A stretch of 64,000 nucleotides of DNA from Vanessa cardui. Lineage: Eukaryota > Arthropoda > Insecta > Lepidoptera > Nymphalidae. The notes under the pieces were generated by a model. That model saw nothing but the letters and a program-made list of their open reading frames with translations. It searched no databases and was not told the origin of the DNA. Below are positions 22,340-35,065 of this stretch, one piece after another (within the stretch, counting starts at the first letter, position 1; every line of letters begins with the position of its first letter). Where the stretch lies: contig NC_061129.1 of assembly GCF_905220365.1 (NCBI RefSeq), positions 12,524,803-12,588,802 on the forward strand, written 5' to 3'. Both the position numbers and the translations under genes were made by a program.

Positions 22340-23232
22340 TTTTATCTAGATTATCGTAAATACTATCACCTAAAGAAATGGATGATATAAGGATTATTAT
22401 ATAGCTCTTACGTTACTTATACTTAGCATACGCACAATGGCTCACCGTTCAAACCGAACATAATACTATGTTATTCCTATTTGACAGTAAACTATACTTT
22501 GATGGATGGATACGGAAAGAAAAGCTCGATGCAAAACGGGACAAGCTTAAGGTCCGACCGGTAGCCGGTCATTGTAATGATGTCGGAGGGGCGCTGACCT
22601 GACTGTATATGTACGTACATGCTCTACAAAATTGGGTATGTCAATCACTCGAGAACACACAGCAGATTTCTTAATAGTTAAATCCTAGTTGCCGTGGTCG
22701 AACTATTCTCTTACAGTGTTTTCAACTTGAAAAGGCCAGTCAATGTACAGCGTACTGTAAAGCCGGTTACATATAGTAAAGTATATAGTTTAATATATAT
22801 ACATAACCGATACAAATGTTTCGATATTCATGTTTCCGAACGGATTTTTTTTACCACCTGATAGTAAACATTTTTTTTTGCTCATTCTTCTATGAGTGAA
22901 TAAGCAAAGTATATTTTAGCTATCTAAAGACACGTGACGTATGTGAGGATGATGACGTCATGCTTACAGATATAGGTCATAGCCAATCCAAGGATGAGCA
23001 GCCCCAACGCAGAATATTTTGTAGTGTACACTTTTGAATGCAATCACATATCACTTTCTATTTTCTCAAGTCCAAAATTTGACAGGACCGCCTTCATTCG
23101 TTTCCTGAAGAACTGTAGTACCCGGAATCTGCAAGCTGCAACTTCCGAATTCCGAGTTGTATTTGAATTTTTAACGGAATAACTTTTTTATCAAGAGTAC
23201 TAGAATCCCTTGCTTATAGCCTTATAATCTAA
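22340..23232. other. Unique-looking DNA, no gene recognised
   Basis: A GC-richer patch lies at 22540-22600. A 62-codon plus-strand frame at 22994-23182 has no recognisable motif. A faint SINE B trace (TATTTGACAGTAAACTATAC) lies near 22480. Confidence 0.3.
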
Positions 23233-23399
23233 CTAGCTTTACCCGCCCGCTTCGCTGGGCATTAGTCGCAGCAAAATATTTTTAATTTTTTTTTTAAATA
23301 ATTTTGATCATTATCATTGTACAAATAATAAAGTAACAAAGCAAGAAACATATGCGTTATAACCAAATTCTTATAAATTGTTTAATTTAATGTTTGTCT

Positions 23400-23985
23400 T
23401 CTATTTCATCTTCTTGAATGATTTTTTGAAAAGGTGCATATTGTTCATGACACCCTTAAACTTTCAAGATCACGTCTTCTTTTTATTGAAACCGTACGAA
23501 GATCTTTGTCCAATATCAGCAGCTACTTTATCATTCGATATTGTATCTCGTAAATAAATGTACTCTTTGGCTCAGAGTTTTGATTGATTGTATCGAATGT
23601 AGTTTAATCGTTCGTTCTCGACCATAGCGTACACATCAACAATGAATTGTTGTAACAATTGACGACACTTCAGAATATGATTAGATTGATTGTCTCCTAA
23701 TCATTATACGATACGCACAAAAATCCATGCAACTAACTCTCTTCGATGTCACATAGCGTGTTATGATATTAGTTTGATGTAGTTTAGGATTATATCCATC
23801 TTCTGCACGCAGAAACATATTTGGATAATCATAGAATTCATCATACGATTAGTATGTTTCTGCCAAACCTTGCATGATTTTGTCTCGTTTAATGATAACA
23901 ATATCTCGTTTTGTAATTTCTATACCAACAACAGCTGTGACTTCAGGAGTCATGGGAGCTTTGAAGCGCCTTTAATGTTCATTCG
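23400..23985 (-). pseudogene. Helitron Rep (replication initiator) fragment, broken
   Basis: On the minus strand from about 23970 the translation contains KAPMTPEVTAVVG, ITKRDIVIIKRD, then after a small disruption YDEFYDYPNMFLRAEDGYN, a C-MDF-AYRI-type segment, and QQFIVDVYAMVENERLNYI. This order matches the N-terminal helitron-helicase-like region of Helitron proteins, which nicks DNA for rolling-circle transposition. Stops and frame changes occur (one stop after NQSKL), so it is not functional. It continues the frame that begins at 24638 upstream of the LINE insertion. Confidence 0.75.
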
Positions 23986-23997
23986 ATTGCATTCTAT

Positions 23998-24390
23998 CTT
24001 TTTTTTTTCTCTCTGGAAAAACGCGTCACGCGCTTCTCCCACGTGCTGCGTGTGTGGGACTCCCTGGTTCCCTGGACGCCGAGTGCGCCCAGGTCTACCG
24101 GGCTTACCCACTAAAAAACCATTTCTTTCCATTTTTTCCAAGCATTTCTTTGACGATGCTTGATAGCGCGAGGTCTCCACCCATAGACGCCGCCAAGGTG
24201 TGCCTCTGGGGACCCCACGAGGCACACTCACTCAGGGTGTGGTGCGCCGTGTCGACTGGCGCACCACACTCGGGGCAGGAGGGTTACACCTCCCGCCGCG
24301 CTATTTCGTGCAGGTACTTATCGAAGCACCCGTGCCCGGTAAGCACTTACGTCATCCTGAAGGTGAGCGTGCCTAGCCGTGCGTAGTCTG
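23998..24390 (-). pseudogene. LINE 3' fragment (R1/Jockey-like C-terminus)
   Basis: Distinctly GC-rich against its surroundings. The minus-strand translation reads a YLHEIARREV segment, a stop, then CPECGAPVDTAHHTLSECA, a Cys/His motif typical of the C-terminal region of R1/Jockey-type reverse transcriptase proteins. It ends at a stop near 24108. The 3' side ends in an A run on the minus strand (T run on the plus strand at about 23999-24009), as expected for a LINE tail. At least two in-frame stops show decay. It interrupts the Helitron Rep remnant. Confidence 0.75.
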
Positions 24391-24392
24391 TT

Positions 24393-24638
24393 TTAATCGT
24401 TGATCATCCAGTCGTTGTCTCGCTCGTCAGGTTTTTCATTAGCTCTTGATGAAGATGCTCTTGTTCGAAGATCTGAAACTTGATCATAACGTTGACTAAC
24501 TGTTTCGGCAGCTTTTAAAGAAGAAATTCTAATTCCATTTGCTTCTAAACCTATTTTTTTGGTGTGTTGTTTTAGTAGCTCTTTTGGTTCTATGACACAT
24601 CTTGTCGATGTTCCGATATTTTGAATATTCGGAGGCAT
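24393..24638 (-). pseudogene. Helitron protein N-terminus, cut by LINE insertion
   Basis: An 81-codon frame starting MPPNIQNIG and ending in a basic and acidic stretch with SRANEKPDERD resembles the variable N-terminal region of Helitron proteins, which often carries repeats of the type RANE-x-x-x-x-R. It stops at the LINE junction near 24390, and Rep sequence resumes beyond the insertion. Assignment rests mainly on position and the RANEKPDER motif. Confidence 0.6.
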
Positions 24639-25426
24639 TTTAAATAATATGAAGACTATAGCTCAAGTTTTCTATTTATACAAATAAGATATTGTTTTGG
24701 TTATTTATCTTACGTTTGCATTTTAAACTAAAGATTCATTGTTATTGAAGTTATGAGTATACTTACCAATTATGATTATTGTTCACTTTCTTATAATCAA
24801 AATAGCTATTCACTTTTTCCCGTACATGTAATTTATAATTATCTTATTTTGAAATGGAAATTATAATTGTTATGATTATTTTATGTTTATTGACATCTGA
24901 CGGAAATTAAGTTAGTTGTTTTTCTTTTTAAATAGATTTTGTTTTTTTATTACATTATTTTTTATCGGTTGATCAAATAAAAATACTTGTACATACTCAT
25001 TTTCATGAAAATCGTTTGAACGGTGTAGAAGTATTTTTATCGCAGCGTCACCTAGTGGCGAGTTACATCAATGAGGATAGCATAATCACTTCCTATTTCA
25101 AAAAGCACATATACATAACAATTTTCATAATGATCAGTCAAATAGTTTCTGAGTCAGTAGATGGCAAACATACAACCATATCCTTTTTTAAATATTTAAA
25201 TAGCCTATCATTTGCGCAATCGCATGTTCTTACCACAGACCAATTTTTATAAAGATCAGTTCAGCCGTTCTCGAGTTATAGCGGGACATACAGACAGACA
25301 GACAGACAAAAATTGCAAAAATGGTAAAACTGATATCAGTCAGTCATAAAATTAATTCTTATGACGAAATTCGACAAAAAAATTGAGTGTACAGACAGAC
25401 TCTAGAGATTTATATAGTAGTATAGA

Positions 25427-26086
25427 TATAGATAGATTAAATATATTACATAGATACAAAATTTCATAGAAACTTTACTGTATTTTATTTCATCATCAAA
25501 ATCAGTGGTAGTAAGTTTGATATTTTATTTCAACAAAAAAACAAGAAAAAAAAATTAAAAAACATAACCATTATTGAAAAAGAAACTCGAATTCGAATTT
25601 CAAATCGTACGAAACGTACAGCGCAAATAGGTTTTAACTGAATGACACGATGGAATGCATTTGCGTCCACTGACTGCAATGATTCGGTTAGTGTGCGGTT
25701 TCGTTCTGATGCATAATGTCACCTTTACCGCATCAACGTTCATTTAGTGAAACTAAAAGCCTTTTTTAGGCCAAAACTCGTTGATATTTTTGCTATCGCG
25801 AAACATTGACCCTGCATTTTAAGAAATGTAAATTTTTTATGTAACACCCTGCAGACGTCTCTCTGGTAACTATTTAAGCTAGGCCTATTTTTTCTTTTGT
25901 GATAAAAGTTTAGAGTATATTTATTATATTCAGTTTAGCTTTCTGAGGTTTTAATGAGCGATCTTCGTTCATGATTTAAATAAGACTATTTTTAACTAAC
26001 TTTAAAAAACGGATGAGAATTAAAAATTCCTTTTTTAAAATAAAAATAATTGTAACTACATTATATAAATGTAACAACAACAACAA
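25427..26086. other. Unique-looking DNA, nothing recognised
   Basis: No repeat family or convincing frame identified. Confidence 0.35.
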
Positions 26087-26380
26087 CAGCCTGTAAATTC
26101 CCATTGCTGGGCTAAAGGCCTCCTCTCCCATTGATGAGAAGGTTTGGAACATATTCCACCACGCTGTTCCAATGCGGGTTGGTGGAATACAAAATGTGGC
26201 AAAATTTCTATGAAATTTGTCACATGCAGGTTGTTGCGTCACGATGTTTTCCTTCACTGTTGAGCACGAGATGAATTATAAAGACAAATTAAGCACATGA
26301 AACAGCGGTGCTTGCCTGGGTTTGAACCCGTAATCGTCGGTTAAGATGCACGCGTTCTAACCACTGGGCCATCTCGGCTA
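26087..26380 (-). repeat. SINE family A (copy 3), near full length
   Basis: Contains both the conserved tail (CAGCCTGTAAATTCCCATTG) and the tRNA-like head at the right edge (GGCCATCTCGGC). A short CAA/ACA run precedes the left edge. Confidence 0.8.
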
Positions 26381-26397
26381 TATCTAACATTGTTCGT

Positions 26398-26449
26398 TTC
26401 ATTTTAGTTAGGAGAACTACATATTTTTAGTTCTCCTAACTAAAATGAA
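26398..26449. repeat. Perfect 22-bp inverted repeat
   Basis: Arms 26398-26419 and 26428-26449 (containing TAGTTAGGAGAACTA) are perfectly complementary around an 8-nt loop, just outside a SINE. The AGGAGAACTA string recurs near 61513. Function unknown; could be a tiny foldback element. Confidence 0.7.
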
Positions 26450-27539
26450 TTGATAAAATTGTTATTCACCGGTAAATATTGATTTAGATGTAAATGAGTG
26501 GAAAATTAAGTTAATTATTAAGTTGTAGAAGCATTTTTCTTACTTTTAGTGCATATTAATTTATTTTGAAAGTGTCTTGTCTTGAAGTATTTTTTTTGTT
26601 TATTATGATTATATTAATTGATAATCATGAAACAACCTATATCAATACCATATATAATTAATAATTATTAATTTAAATAATAAGATTATAAGCAATTATA
26701 TAATACAAAACTTTAGTAGAAACAACATAATATTGAAAAAGTATAAAGAACATGTCCTTACATAATTATTATTATATCTGAAGATAATTTTTATAACCAT
26801 AGTATATTCTTATGTATATCAGTTGCATAATAAAAAAGTATGAAGAACGAAAGTCTTACAAAATTCATTGTTCATTTTCTTATTCGTCTGTTCTGAATAC
26901 ATCTGATGAAAAACAAAGGGTGTCTGGTTAATGCAAATTTCGTGGTGAGTGTACGTTGCCCTATTTGCATACAGACTGTACTCAAATTCTCTTTAATTTG
27001 GCATCATGTATGGCCCAACAGCTACCTTACTTTGATTTTAAATTGCATAATATTTTATGTGTACACCACAGTCAATGTAGGCCATGTTCTTAAAAAGAAT
27101 CATTCTACACTACTGCTAGACTCAGTAATAACTCAAACTTAATAGCTATTGAATTATCACAAATATCTCATAATTATGATGAATAATCTATTAACATATT
27201 AAAATTACATCCATTAAAACCTTCTTTGAAATATTATTCATCCACGTATAATGTTAATGTATATTTATATATAAAAAAATCTTTATTCTTAAATTCAAAT
27301 GTCGAACAAATTTGCAAAGATTTATAAAATATTCCAAACTCAAAAAGAATTCCTTGTACTTAATTCAACTTTGTGCATGTTCCAAAACTCCTACCTAAGG
27401 CTTTGCGGTTCTCTAATTCGACCTTAGCTACTGATTTGTATTCAATCTCTTAAGCCGAATAACAAATGTTACATTAATATTGAATTATAGAAGCAATTCC
27501 TGATTAATCTGTTTCAACCTAGTTGGTAAAGGACTGCTT
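26450..27539. other. AT-rich stretch, nothing recognised
   Basis: A 78-codon plus-strand frame at 26906-27142 has no motif I recognise. No repeats identified. Confidence 0.35.
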
Positions 27540-27800
27540 TCTATTCATATAATAAATAAAATTGGACTGTCTGTTTGTAATTTAAAATAATCGACAATAA
27601 CTGCTTTTTACTAAATGTATATGTATGTATAAACGTTAATTATACCAAAATAATGTATTTTTTTTTACAATTTTGTCCGTCTGACTGTCTGATCATCTGT
27701 TCCAGTTAATTTCTTTACCGGCTAGACCGATTTTGACGGCACTTTCACGGGAAAAACGTTGATATAATAAGGTGCAACTTAGGCTACAGAAATAACTTTT
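27540..27800 (+). mobile_element. Helitron-like element, family H1, 3' truncated
   Basis: Starts TCTATTCATATAATAAATAA and continues with GACTGTCTGTTTGTAAT, GGCTAGACCGATTTTGACGG and TATAATAAGGTGCAACTTAG as in other H1 copies. The CTAG terminus is missing. Confidence 0.55.
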
Positions 27801-28174
27801 TTGTTTTAAGCTAAAGAAATAAATTTTGCGATAGAAATATGTACACTGAAGATTTAAATTTATTGATATATATAAAAAAAATATATCAGTTGCGACTTTA
27901 CTTGGATTTTCATAGCTCCCGCTAATTTTCTTACTATGTGATTCAGAATAGCGACTGGAAAACTCATATCAAACTACATATACTGCTAAGTACATGCTCA
28001 GAGACACGCAAAAGAAAACGCACACACACACATACGAAACTCACAAGAACATGACCATTAACACATTAAAACGATGCAAAACAAAATCGACGTTAAAACA
28101 ACGCACAAAAAGTTAACGTTTTAATTTTACGCATAAAATAAATATAAGAAGCACAAAATGTAGTCCACCTTTCA

Positions 28175-28285
28175 ACTTCAGGCTTATGAAGTAAGAAAAC
28201 AGCGTCTCAATTCTCGTGAGATTCCATTACGACTTCGTTTATTTATCTTTTCCTCTCGAAATTGTTTGAGGTTATTCAATTTTGT
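28175..28285 (-). repeat. Dispersed repeat of unknown class (copy 2)
   Basis: Reverse-complement match to 3500-3620 over about 115 bp. Confidence 0.55.
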
Positions 28286-31257
28286 AAGAACAATACCGTA
28301 CAAGTAAATTTACTCACGAGTTTATTGTTATGATATTCAATTTGTGTATAAAAACTTATTAAGGTTCCGTATTCGAAATGAAACGATTTTAATATATTAA
28401 TTTAAATTATGTACATCTAATAGTATTAAATTTGTAGATACTTTTACATAAATAAACAAAAAAATACTATATTCAAATAGGTATTGCCTTAAAGGCATTA
28501 TAATTTTCATATTACAAGGTTAATTTTAATCATGGATAATGAAAAAAGTACTTGTGTATATGTATATGATCACAGCGATCGCTGTTTATAATGGATTTAG
28601 TTTCATTATCTGTCTTTACATATCTTGATCAGATCTTATTATAATATATAGAAGAATCAATCCAAAAAATATTACTGTAATAATGAAAGGGATTGAGTAA
28701 TCCAAAGCGGTTTGGTAGATTTTTTAGGAAATCGCTGATATTTATATGTTATACAAACTTACGAATCTTATATAGAACCTCATTTTAATATACATACAAA
28801 ATTTTGTAAAATTGCGTTTCCTGCAAACATTTTTTTGTAAAATTTATATCGTTTTTATATGAGAAATACCGTAAAACTACTAAATTGTCACACTCGTAGA
28901 TCGAACCCAAGACAAAACAATCTGCAGCGTCATGAGATAACCACTTTACCAACGAAATATTCATAATAAGGAAGACTGTTTACAATATGAAAATTTAATA
29001 CAACACATTTCATACACAATAAACATCTCATAAAAGCGTTGCAAGTTATCTATTATACGGATTAAAGTAAGAGAATGCTAAGCTTTATTCCGATTAAGGT
29101 CATTTTAGGTTCAACGTAAACAAGTTAATTTGGGTTACCGTGCTAAGTGGTATATTATACGACGAATACGAACAAACGACACTTTAAACAAACAAGATTT
29201 ACATTCGCCAACAACAATACATTTTGATGCTATTGTAATGTGTTCTATTATTTTAAAAATAGAACAAGCTTGTATTTTATTAACACACTCAAAAAAGGTT
29301 GAGGTTCTTTAATTTACAGTTTACTTCTTTTTTGGTAATATTTTCGATTCGTTTGTACGTAAATGTAAGCGCATGTATAGAGAAAAATGGATGCACCAGT
29401 TAAAATAATGGTTTTTAATTAGAGATACGAAACTGTTTGCCAATTTTTAAGGAAGTATTTTGTTATTTTATATGTAAGTTTATATAGTAATTTATACTCC
29501 GCTGTTACTTGCAACTCTAAAAATTTCTGTAAAATCACAAGTTTGATGAATAAAAGTTTTTTTTTATTATTGATTTGTCACAAAATCGCCAAAAATGTGT
29601 TAATAAACATACTTAACGTGTATTAAAATTTTTAATGTTATTTACTGATACCGTTAATTTTAGTTACAAAAAAACTACTTTATCGATACTTTTATTTTAA
29701 AAATATATATAAACATCAAAGATTATAATTATTTAGTATCCGAAATCGAATTATTTTTTTAAAAATAGAACTACAATTCGGCCAAGGTGGAAACTTTATA
29801 CACGGCCGATATTTGATTTTAAAGAACCATATCTTGATATAATGTTTTTTGTTGTTCTAAAGATCTTTGTTAATCGTAATATTATGTAAGTATTATTTTG
29901 CAATTGTGATAGAATCGATAACGCATATTGTAATATTTGAAGCTTTCAATGTGCCTACTTTAAAAAAATCTTTAGTATTATTTAGGGCCCATAAGTAATA
30001 AAAAATATACTATTCAGAGTGAATTTATAATAATGACAATGCAAGCAATGCAAATTTTTCGCCTTAGTTCTCGACTTTAAACCTTTCACGGATATGAAAT
30101 GAGCCTTATGTGTCAACGTGCATGGCGCTGCATAAAAGATCGTCCTAGTTCTTTGTGAACTAGCTTCAATCCATTACATGTCTTGCTATTGTTAAAAACG
30201 CATCTTCCAGCAGGTCATTGACATCTGATACGTTATAAAAATAAATTTGCTACATATTGAATTTCAATTGATTTTAGACTTAAAATGACTGACTAGTCAT
30301 GTTATTTACTGTAGTGTCATGTAATAAAGAAAGTCAGTTGTTTTTGTATTCTACGTTTATTTTTACCTCTAGCTCGAATACAATAGAAGAATACCTTGCC
30401 TAGAAAAACGTTTTTCTCAACTCTGCTGAAGTTTAAAACTCCCTCGAGTCTGTTCGTCGAATACTTTTTTCATAGCAAAGAATTTCTCAACATTCTCTTC
30501 TATAAAAAATAGACGATTTCAAAGCGAATGCCACAAGATAAGGTTACATTTTCAATAAAACCTTTTTCGTATTAAAACGGTACGATAAATTAATAGCATT
30601 TCAAAAACTTAATTACTTGAAAACGTAATTATGTATATGAAATTTATACTACGCTCACGGAAATGTATGACATCGACTGTAATTAAACAATATGATATCG
30701 TAAAAGCTAATAACGTCATATTCTAACTCCATTCATTAACATTATTTCAGTTAAAATAACCTTTATAAATTAATACATTAATATTGCTTTCTATAATGGT
30801 ATACAAAGGTTAATAAATTAAAATATCATGTTAAAAATTTTCATTGATTTCCTGGCAGAATGTATAATGAATATTATTAAAGTAACTACTCAGTTACCTA
30901 CTGATTATTCTCGATTAAATCGACTCGCATTGACATTAATGAAATTATATATAAAAACCGCAAAGGTATATAAAATATAAAAGAACATACATTTTAACCT
31001 AGAATTCGTAGCTGTAGCGTTGTCTACGGAAGGCTACCAAATAGTTCCCCGTAGCACCTACGTCTGAATCTACGTCATCTGACATGTAAATTAAAACCTA
31101 GAAGTATCAGTTGAATGATTTAAATAACATTGTTAATAATAATATGTATTAAGGATTTTAAAATATATAGTTTTATAAATCATAACCGAATTCGTCGTTG
31201 CTCGATTTTAGTTGATCCTTTTAACAGGTATTTGAACAAAATTGCTACCTGCTTGGC
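28286..31257. other. AT-rich stretch, no gene recognised
   Basis: A possible tRNA-SINE trace on the minus strand lies at 28880-28975 (B-box-like GATCGAACCC on the plus strand). A moderately GC-richer patch at 30060-30210 has no usable frame. Nothing else was identified. Confidence 0.35.
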
Positions 31258-31380
31258 TTATTCATATTAATTGAAGCTCGCCTCATTGCCTCCACTGGTG
31301 ACAGGAGGGCTGGTTCGTTTTTTGCCCAGAGGATCGGAATTGCGATTCAACGGGGAAATTCTGCTAGCATAGCAAATATT
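31258..31380 (+). pseudogene. LINE C-terminal fragment
   Basis: The plus-strand translation contains RLIASTGDRRAGSFFAQRIG followed by IAIQRGN, matching the inverted segment at 53215-53360 almost residue for residue. This looks like the C-terminus of a non-LTR retrotransposon protein. Clade not determined. Confidence 0.55.
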
Positions 31381-31544
31381 AAATTTGAAATAATTTAAAT
31401 TTCGAACACAATACCTTAATCAAAAATGAACGCAATGTATAATAATGAAAAAGTTGGTGTAATGGTCCCATTTATTAAATCTTTAATTTAAATTATTAAA
31501 AAAGTAGAATAAAGCCTTAAGTTCCAAACTGCGTAGCGAGTGAG

Positions 31545-31925
31545 TTTATATCTAAAACTACTGTTTCTGATTACTCTTGATAGATGGCGCCACGAGCGGC
31601 GTAGCATTTCGTAGCGGCCGCGTAGAAGGCTTTCGCACTTCGGGGAAAAGTACTAGGGCAGCATAAAATGAAAGATATGAATTTCACTATCCATGATAGG
31701 CTTTCGTGGAAAACTGCCGGGGAGTAGGGGGGAGCGGATTAAAAGGAAAATCTAATTCGCACCTTAGGATAATAGATATCTGGAAATCCCGATTAGAGCG
31801 GAAAATGTCTACTAGCTACCAGGCTATCATAAATACCAGGCAGATATTTGAGGGGTGAATGTTAGAAAAAGATAGGTAGAGCTTAGGGGGCGTGGCAAGT
31901 TTTCACGCAAGCGCAGAAAGTTATC
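31545..31925. other. GC-rich island of unknown nature
   Basis: About 380 bp are conspicuously richer in G and C than the surroundings (GGCGCCACGAGCGGCG, GGGGAGTAGGGGGGAGCGG) yet contain no frame above 60 codons. It lies 165 bp after the LINE fragment, so a TE untranslated region is one possibility. Confidence 0.35.
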
Positions 31926-33189
31926 TCACAAACCAAACATTACTTGTTAGCATTAGACATTTAGTTGATCAAACTTTACCCGCTCCTTTTACTCCAAACA
32001 AAACACGCAACAACGTATTTTTATTTTAAAATTAAATAAACACACAACTTTGTAGGTCCTTAAAGGCCTATTTTATTTATTTTATTTTATTATCTATATT
32101 TAGTAATACATAATTTATTTTTTAATAAATATAGATAATAAAAAGAAATATTTATAATTTTATTTCTATATATTTATTTAGGTAAATAGAATTATGTACT
32201 TTTTTCCAAAAAATAATTCTTATTGAAATAAATCATATTTACACTTATACGCCATCTAGCGGTTATCTTACAAACTGCGAGGTATTTTATACACAATAGA
32301 AAAACAGGAACTAATTCAGTAAAAAAAATATTTACTCTATGAAGTTAAGACATACGATTATAAATGAGCCTAAAATTAGAAATAAAAACGACAATTTCAC
32401 TTATAACATGTAAATGTTAATATTATAAACGCACGACGCTACGTTAAGAACCATCGTTTTACAAAATTGTTCTTTAATAATCAAACAGATGGCGCTAGTA
32501 GTACTTAAGTTTAATGAAATTGAAAGTTGAATGAAAAAAAATAATTTTAACTCATTTATTTGATGTTATATATTTATTAACATTTTATATAAATACACTA
32601 AAATAAACACAACTTAATAAATTAAAATTAGAACACAATTTTATACTTGAAATTTTACTTATTTTTTTATGGGAGTTGCTCCATCGTCTTTTTGACATAA
32701 CTCTGCCTGTTTAGTTTTTCTAATGGTATACTACTGTTTGAGCAAATACAGTTAAATTATTGAATCATAATATAATTATGAATATACCAAAAGTAATTCC
32801 AACCTCTATCACAAATAAATACAAAATAATGACGATTGACCGTAAATACACAACGAAAAATATATAAAAATGGTATTCTTGTAAAATAAATAATGCCCTG
32901 CGGCAATTCTCATGTTCGAATCGAAATCAACGTATTATTATTTTAATTGCAAAGCATCGTCTGAGAATAGAAAAGTCTTGAACTTACCATAACATGTTGT
33001 TTAATTAAATTTCTTACCTGAAACAAGTACAAAAACATTAAAATATATCTTAAAATAATGAATTATTTTTAGATACTTTTTAAATTAATTAAGTAATCCT
33101 CTTTGTTTGCTTTTGAAAAGAGAATGAAGCAATGTAATAATAGTCACTATATGTTAAATTAATTAATCTTAGTTGATTTTTTTAAATCT
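31926..33189. other. Very AT-rich stretch
   Basis: Contains an imperfect inverted repeat around 32087-32141 (TTATTATCTATATTTA and its complement). Nothing else was identified. Confidence 0.4.
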
Positions 33190-33194
33190 TATGA

Positions 33195-33420
33195 GTCATT
33201 TTTCAACCGACTTCAAAAAGGAGGAGGTTATGAATTCGTCTGCACTTTTTTATGTTTGTCACCTCATAACTTTTTACCGGACCAATGTTGATAAATTTCC
33301 CTTGTGGTCCCATTTTATTTACTAAGTTCTGATGAAAGTATCCATATGAAAACGATATAAGTCTTAAATTTGCATTATATATGTGCGCGATCAATAGGTG
33401 AATAATTCAAAATTGCACCA
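33195..33420. repeat. Dispersed repeat with ACCGACTTCAAAAA edge
   Basis: Starts CAACCGACTTCAAAAAGGAG; the complementary edge GAAGTCGGTTTTTC is seen at 61600-61614 and a variant at 34174-34190. These edges behave like the termini of one dispersed family. Classification uncertain. Confidence 0.4.
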
Positions 33421-33599
33421 ACCAATTTTCACGATTCTTTTTTTATTATAAAGGATATACATTCAAGGGTAGTTTGGTGACAGTTTGGTAAGATTCTGAG
33501 TATAGGATCCATGACTAATTAAAGCAACGGAAGGAATCGGAACAATTCTGAGGAGCATGGTAGCGATACTCGGGGGAATCTTTTATTTATAGGTTTTTT

Positions 33600-33712
33600 G
33601 GATATTTAATTCACCTTCTGTAAACCGCATCAAAATCTGTTGCGTAGTTTTAAAGATAGGGATATAGGGACAGAGAAAGCAACTTTGTTTTATACTATGT
33701 AGTAATGGAACT
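33600..33712 (-). mobile_element. Helitron-like H2 fragment, 5' end
   Basis: Contains CGCATCAAAATCTGTTGCGT and AACTTTGTTTTATACTATGT, the 5' part of the H2 family on the minus strand. The CTAG end is absent. Confidence 0.55.
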
Positions 33713-34813
33713 CCTAAGCGGCTCACAGTTAGGGTGCGATATGGGGCAGAATTTTTTACAGTCTTTAATCGAATTTTGTGTGTATGATGTGATGTCATAA
33801 TATGATTTACGACAAACAATAGCTCTTTTGCAAAGTTTTAAGAAAATCATGCAGTATATCTATCAAAAAACAATACGAGAATACTTTAAGGAATATTTTT
33901 TTTACAAATTACCTTTTATACGCCAATACACTAGATCAAGGGGCTCGTATCGCTTCTTTCTTTTGATTGTTGAGACCCATGCACGTGGCTGACATAGAGT
34001 TCAAATATAGCAATAATTTTAACTAAATTATATAATCTCAAATCGACTTTTAGGTAGACTAATATTTTTCATTTCATTTTACTTTACTCTAACTCTCTAA
34101 AAATATATATTGAATACACAATTATTTTTATTACTTTTTAGTGCGTATTTATTTGTTTTAAAATAGTGTTTTGTATGAAGTCAGTTTTTCAATTATTTAT
34201 TTTTATTTATTTAGTATAGTATCATCTGTAAATAACTCAATTGTGTCATGTTTTTTATGTTATGACAAATAGTTCCTTCTCTTTGATATTCTGAATAAAG
34301 TCTATACGCTACAATAATCAGCACAGATTGTCATCCCGTAATGACAGTGTAAATCCTCTTGCAATACATTATAAATTGGCGATGTAGTGACCACTTACTA
34401 TCTAGAGATTCACTTTCCTTTTTTACACGAACAATGCTTTAATCTACTCGTACCTACTGTTATTATAAATACGAAACTTTGTATGGATAGACGCTTGTTA
34501 GTCATTCGCGCTATAGTTGAATGATTCTAAACAAATTTTGACACAGAGATAAATTATAGGAAATACAGATAATACATACCACAAATATACTACCGGATAT
34601 TATCCGTATATTAATACAACTCAAATCTAACCGCAGAACACGAGCGTGACATATCAGTATGATGAAATATAATAATTATAAGATTTTTCGTATGTAACAA
34701 AATGGCGGACTGTAATTTAAATGTCAAGATTTCACGAGTGAGATGCGATTTCTTACAGAATAACACTGTTGCAGTTCAATTTAAAACTAGTATAAAGTAA
34801 AAAAAAAGTAAAG

Positions 34814-35065
34814 TAACAGCCTCTAAATTACCCACTGCTGCGCTTAGGCTTCCTCTTCCATTAATAAGAGTGTTTGGAACAAATTCCACCACGCTGTTCC
34901 AATGCGGGTTGGTGGAATGCACATGTGGCAGAATTTCGATGAAATTAGACACATGCACGTTTCCTCGCAATGTTTTCCTTCACCGCCGAGCACAAGATGA
35001 ATGATAAACAAACATTATTATATATATAAGATACACGCGTTCTAACCACTGGGCCACCTCAGCTC
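34814..35065 (-). repeat. SINE family A (copy 4), internally deleted
   Basis: The tail and central part are well kept. The segment between the central region and the tRNA-like head is replaced by a short AT run, and the head resumes at 35036-35065. Confidence 0.75.

Larger units (their letters stand above)
23233..25426 (-). mobile_element. Decayed Helitron with Rep remnants
   Basis: On the minus strand the element begins TCTATACTACTATATAAATC and ends GCGGGCGGGTAAAGCTAG, with A before and T after. Between the ends lie remnants of the Helitron replication protein and an inserted LINE fragment (23998-24390). At 2194 bp it is much shorter than an autonomous Helitron; the helicase half of the protein is missing. 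The ends are read by eye and could shift by a few bases. Confidence 0.7.

Noticed and set aside
23950..24386. Overlapping plus- and minus-strand frames of 93-110 codons in a GC-rich block
   Set aside because: They are out-of-frame readings of the LINE 3' fragment; the real frame is the stop-interrupted one with the Cys/His motif.
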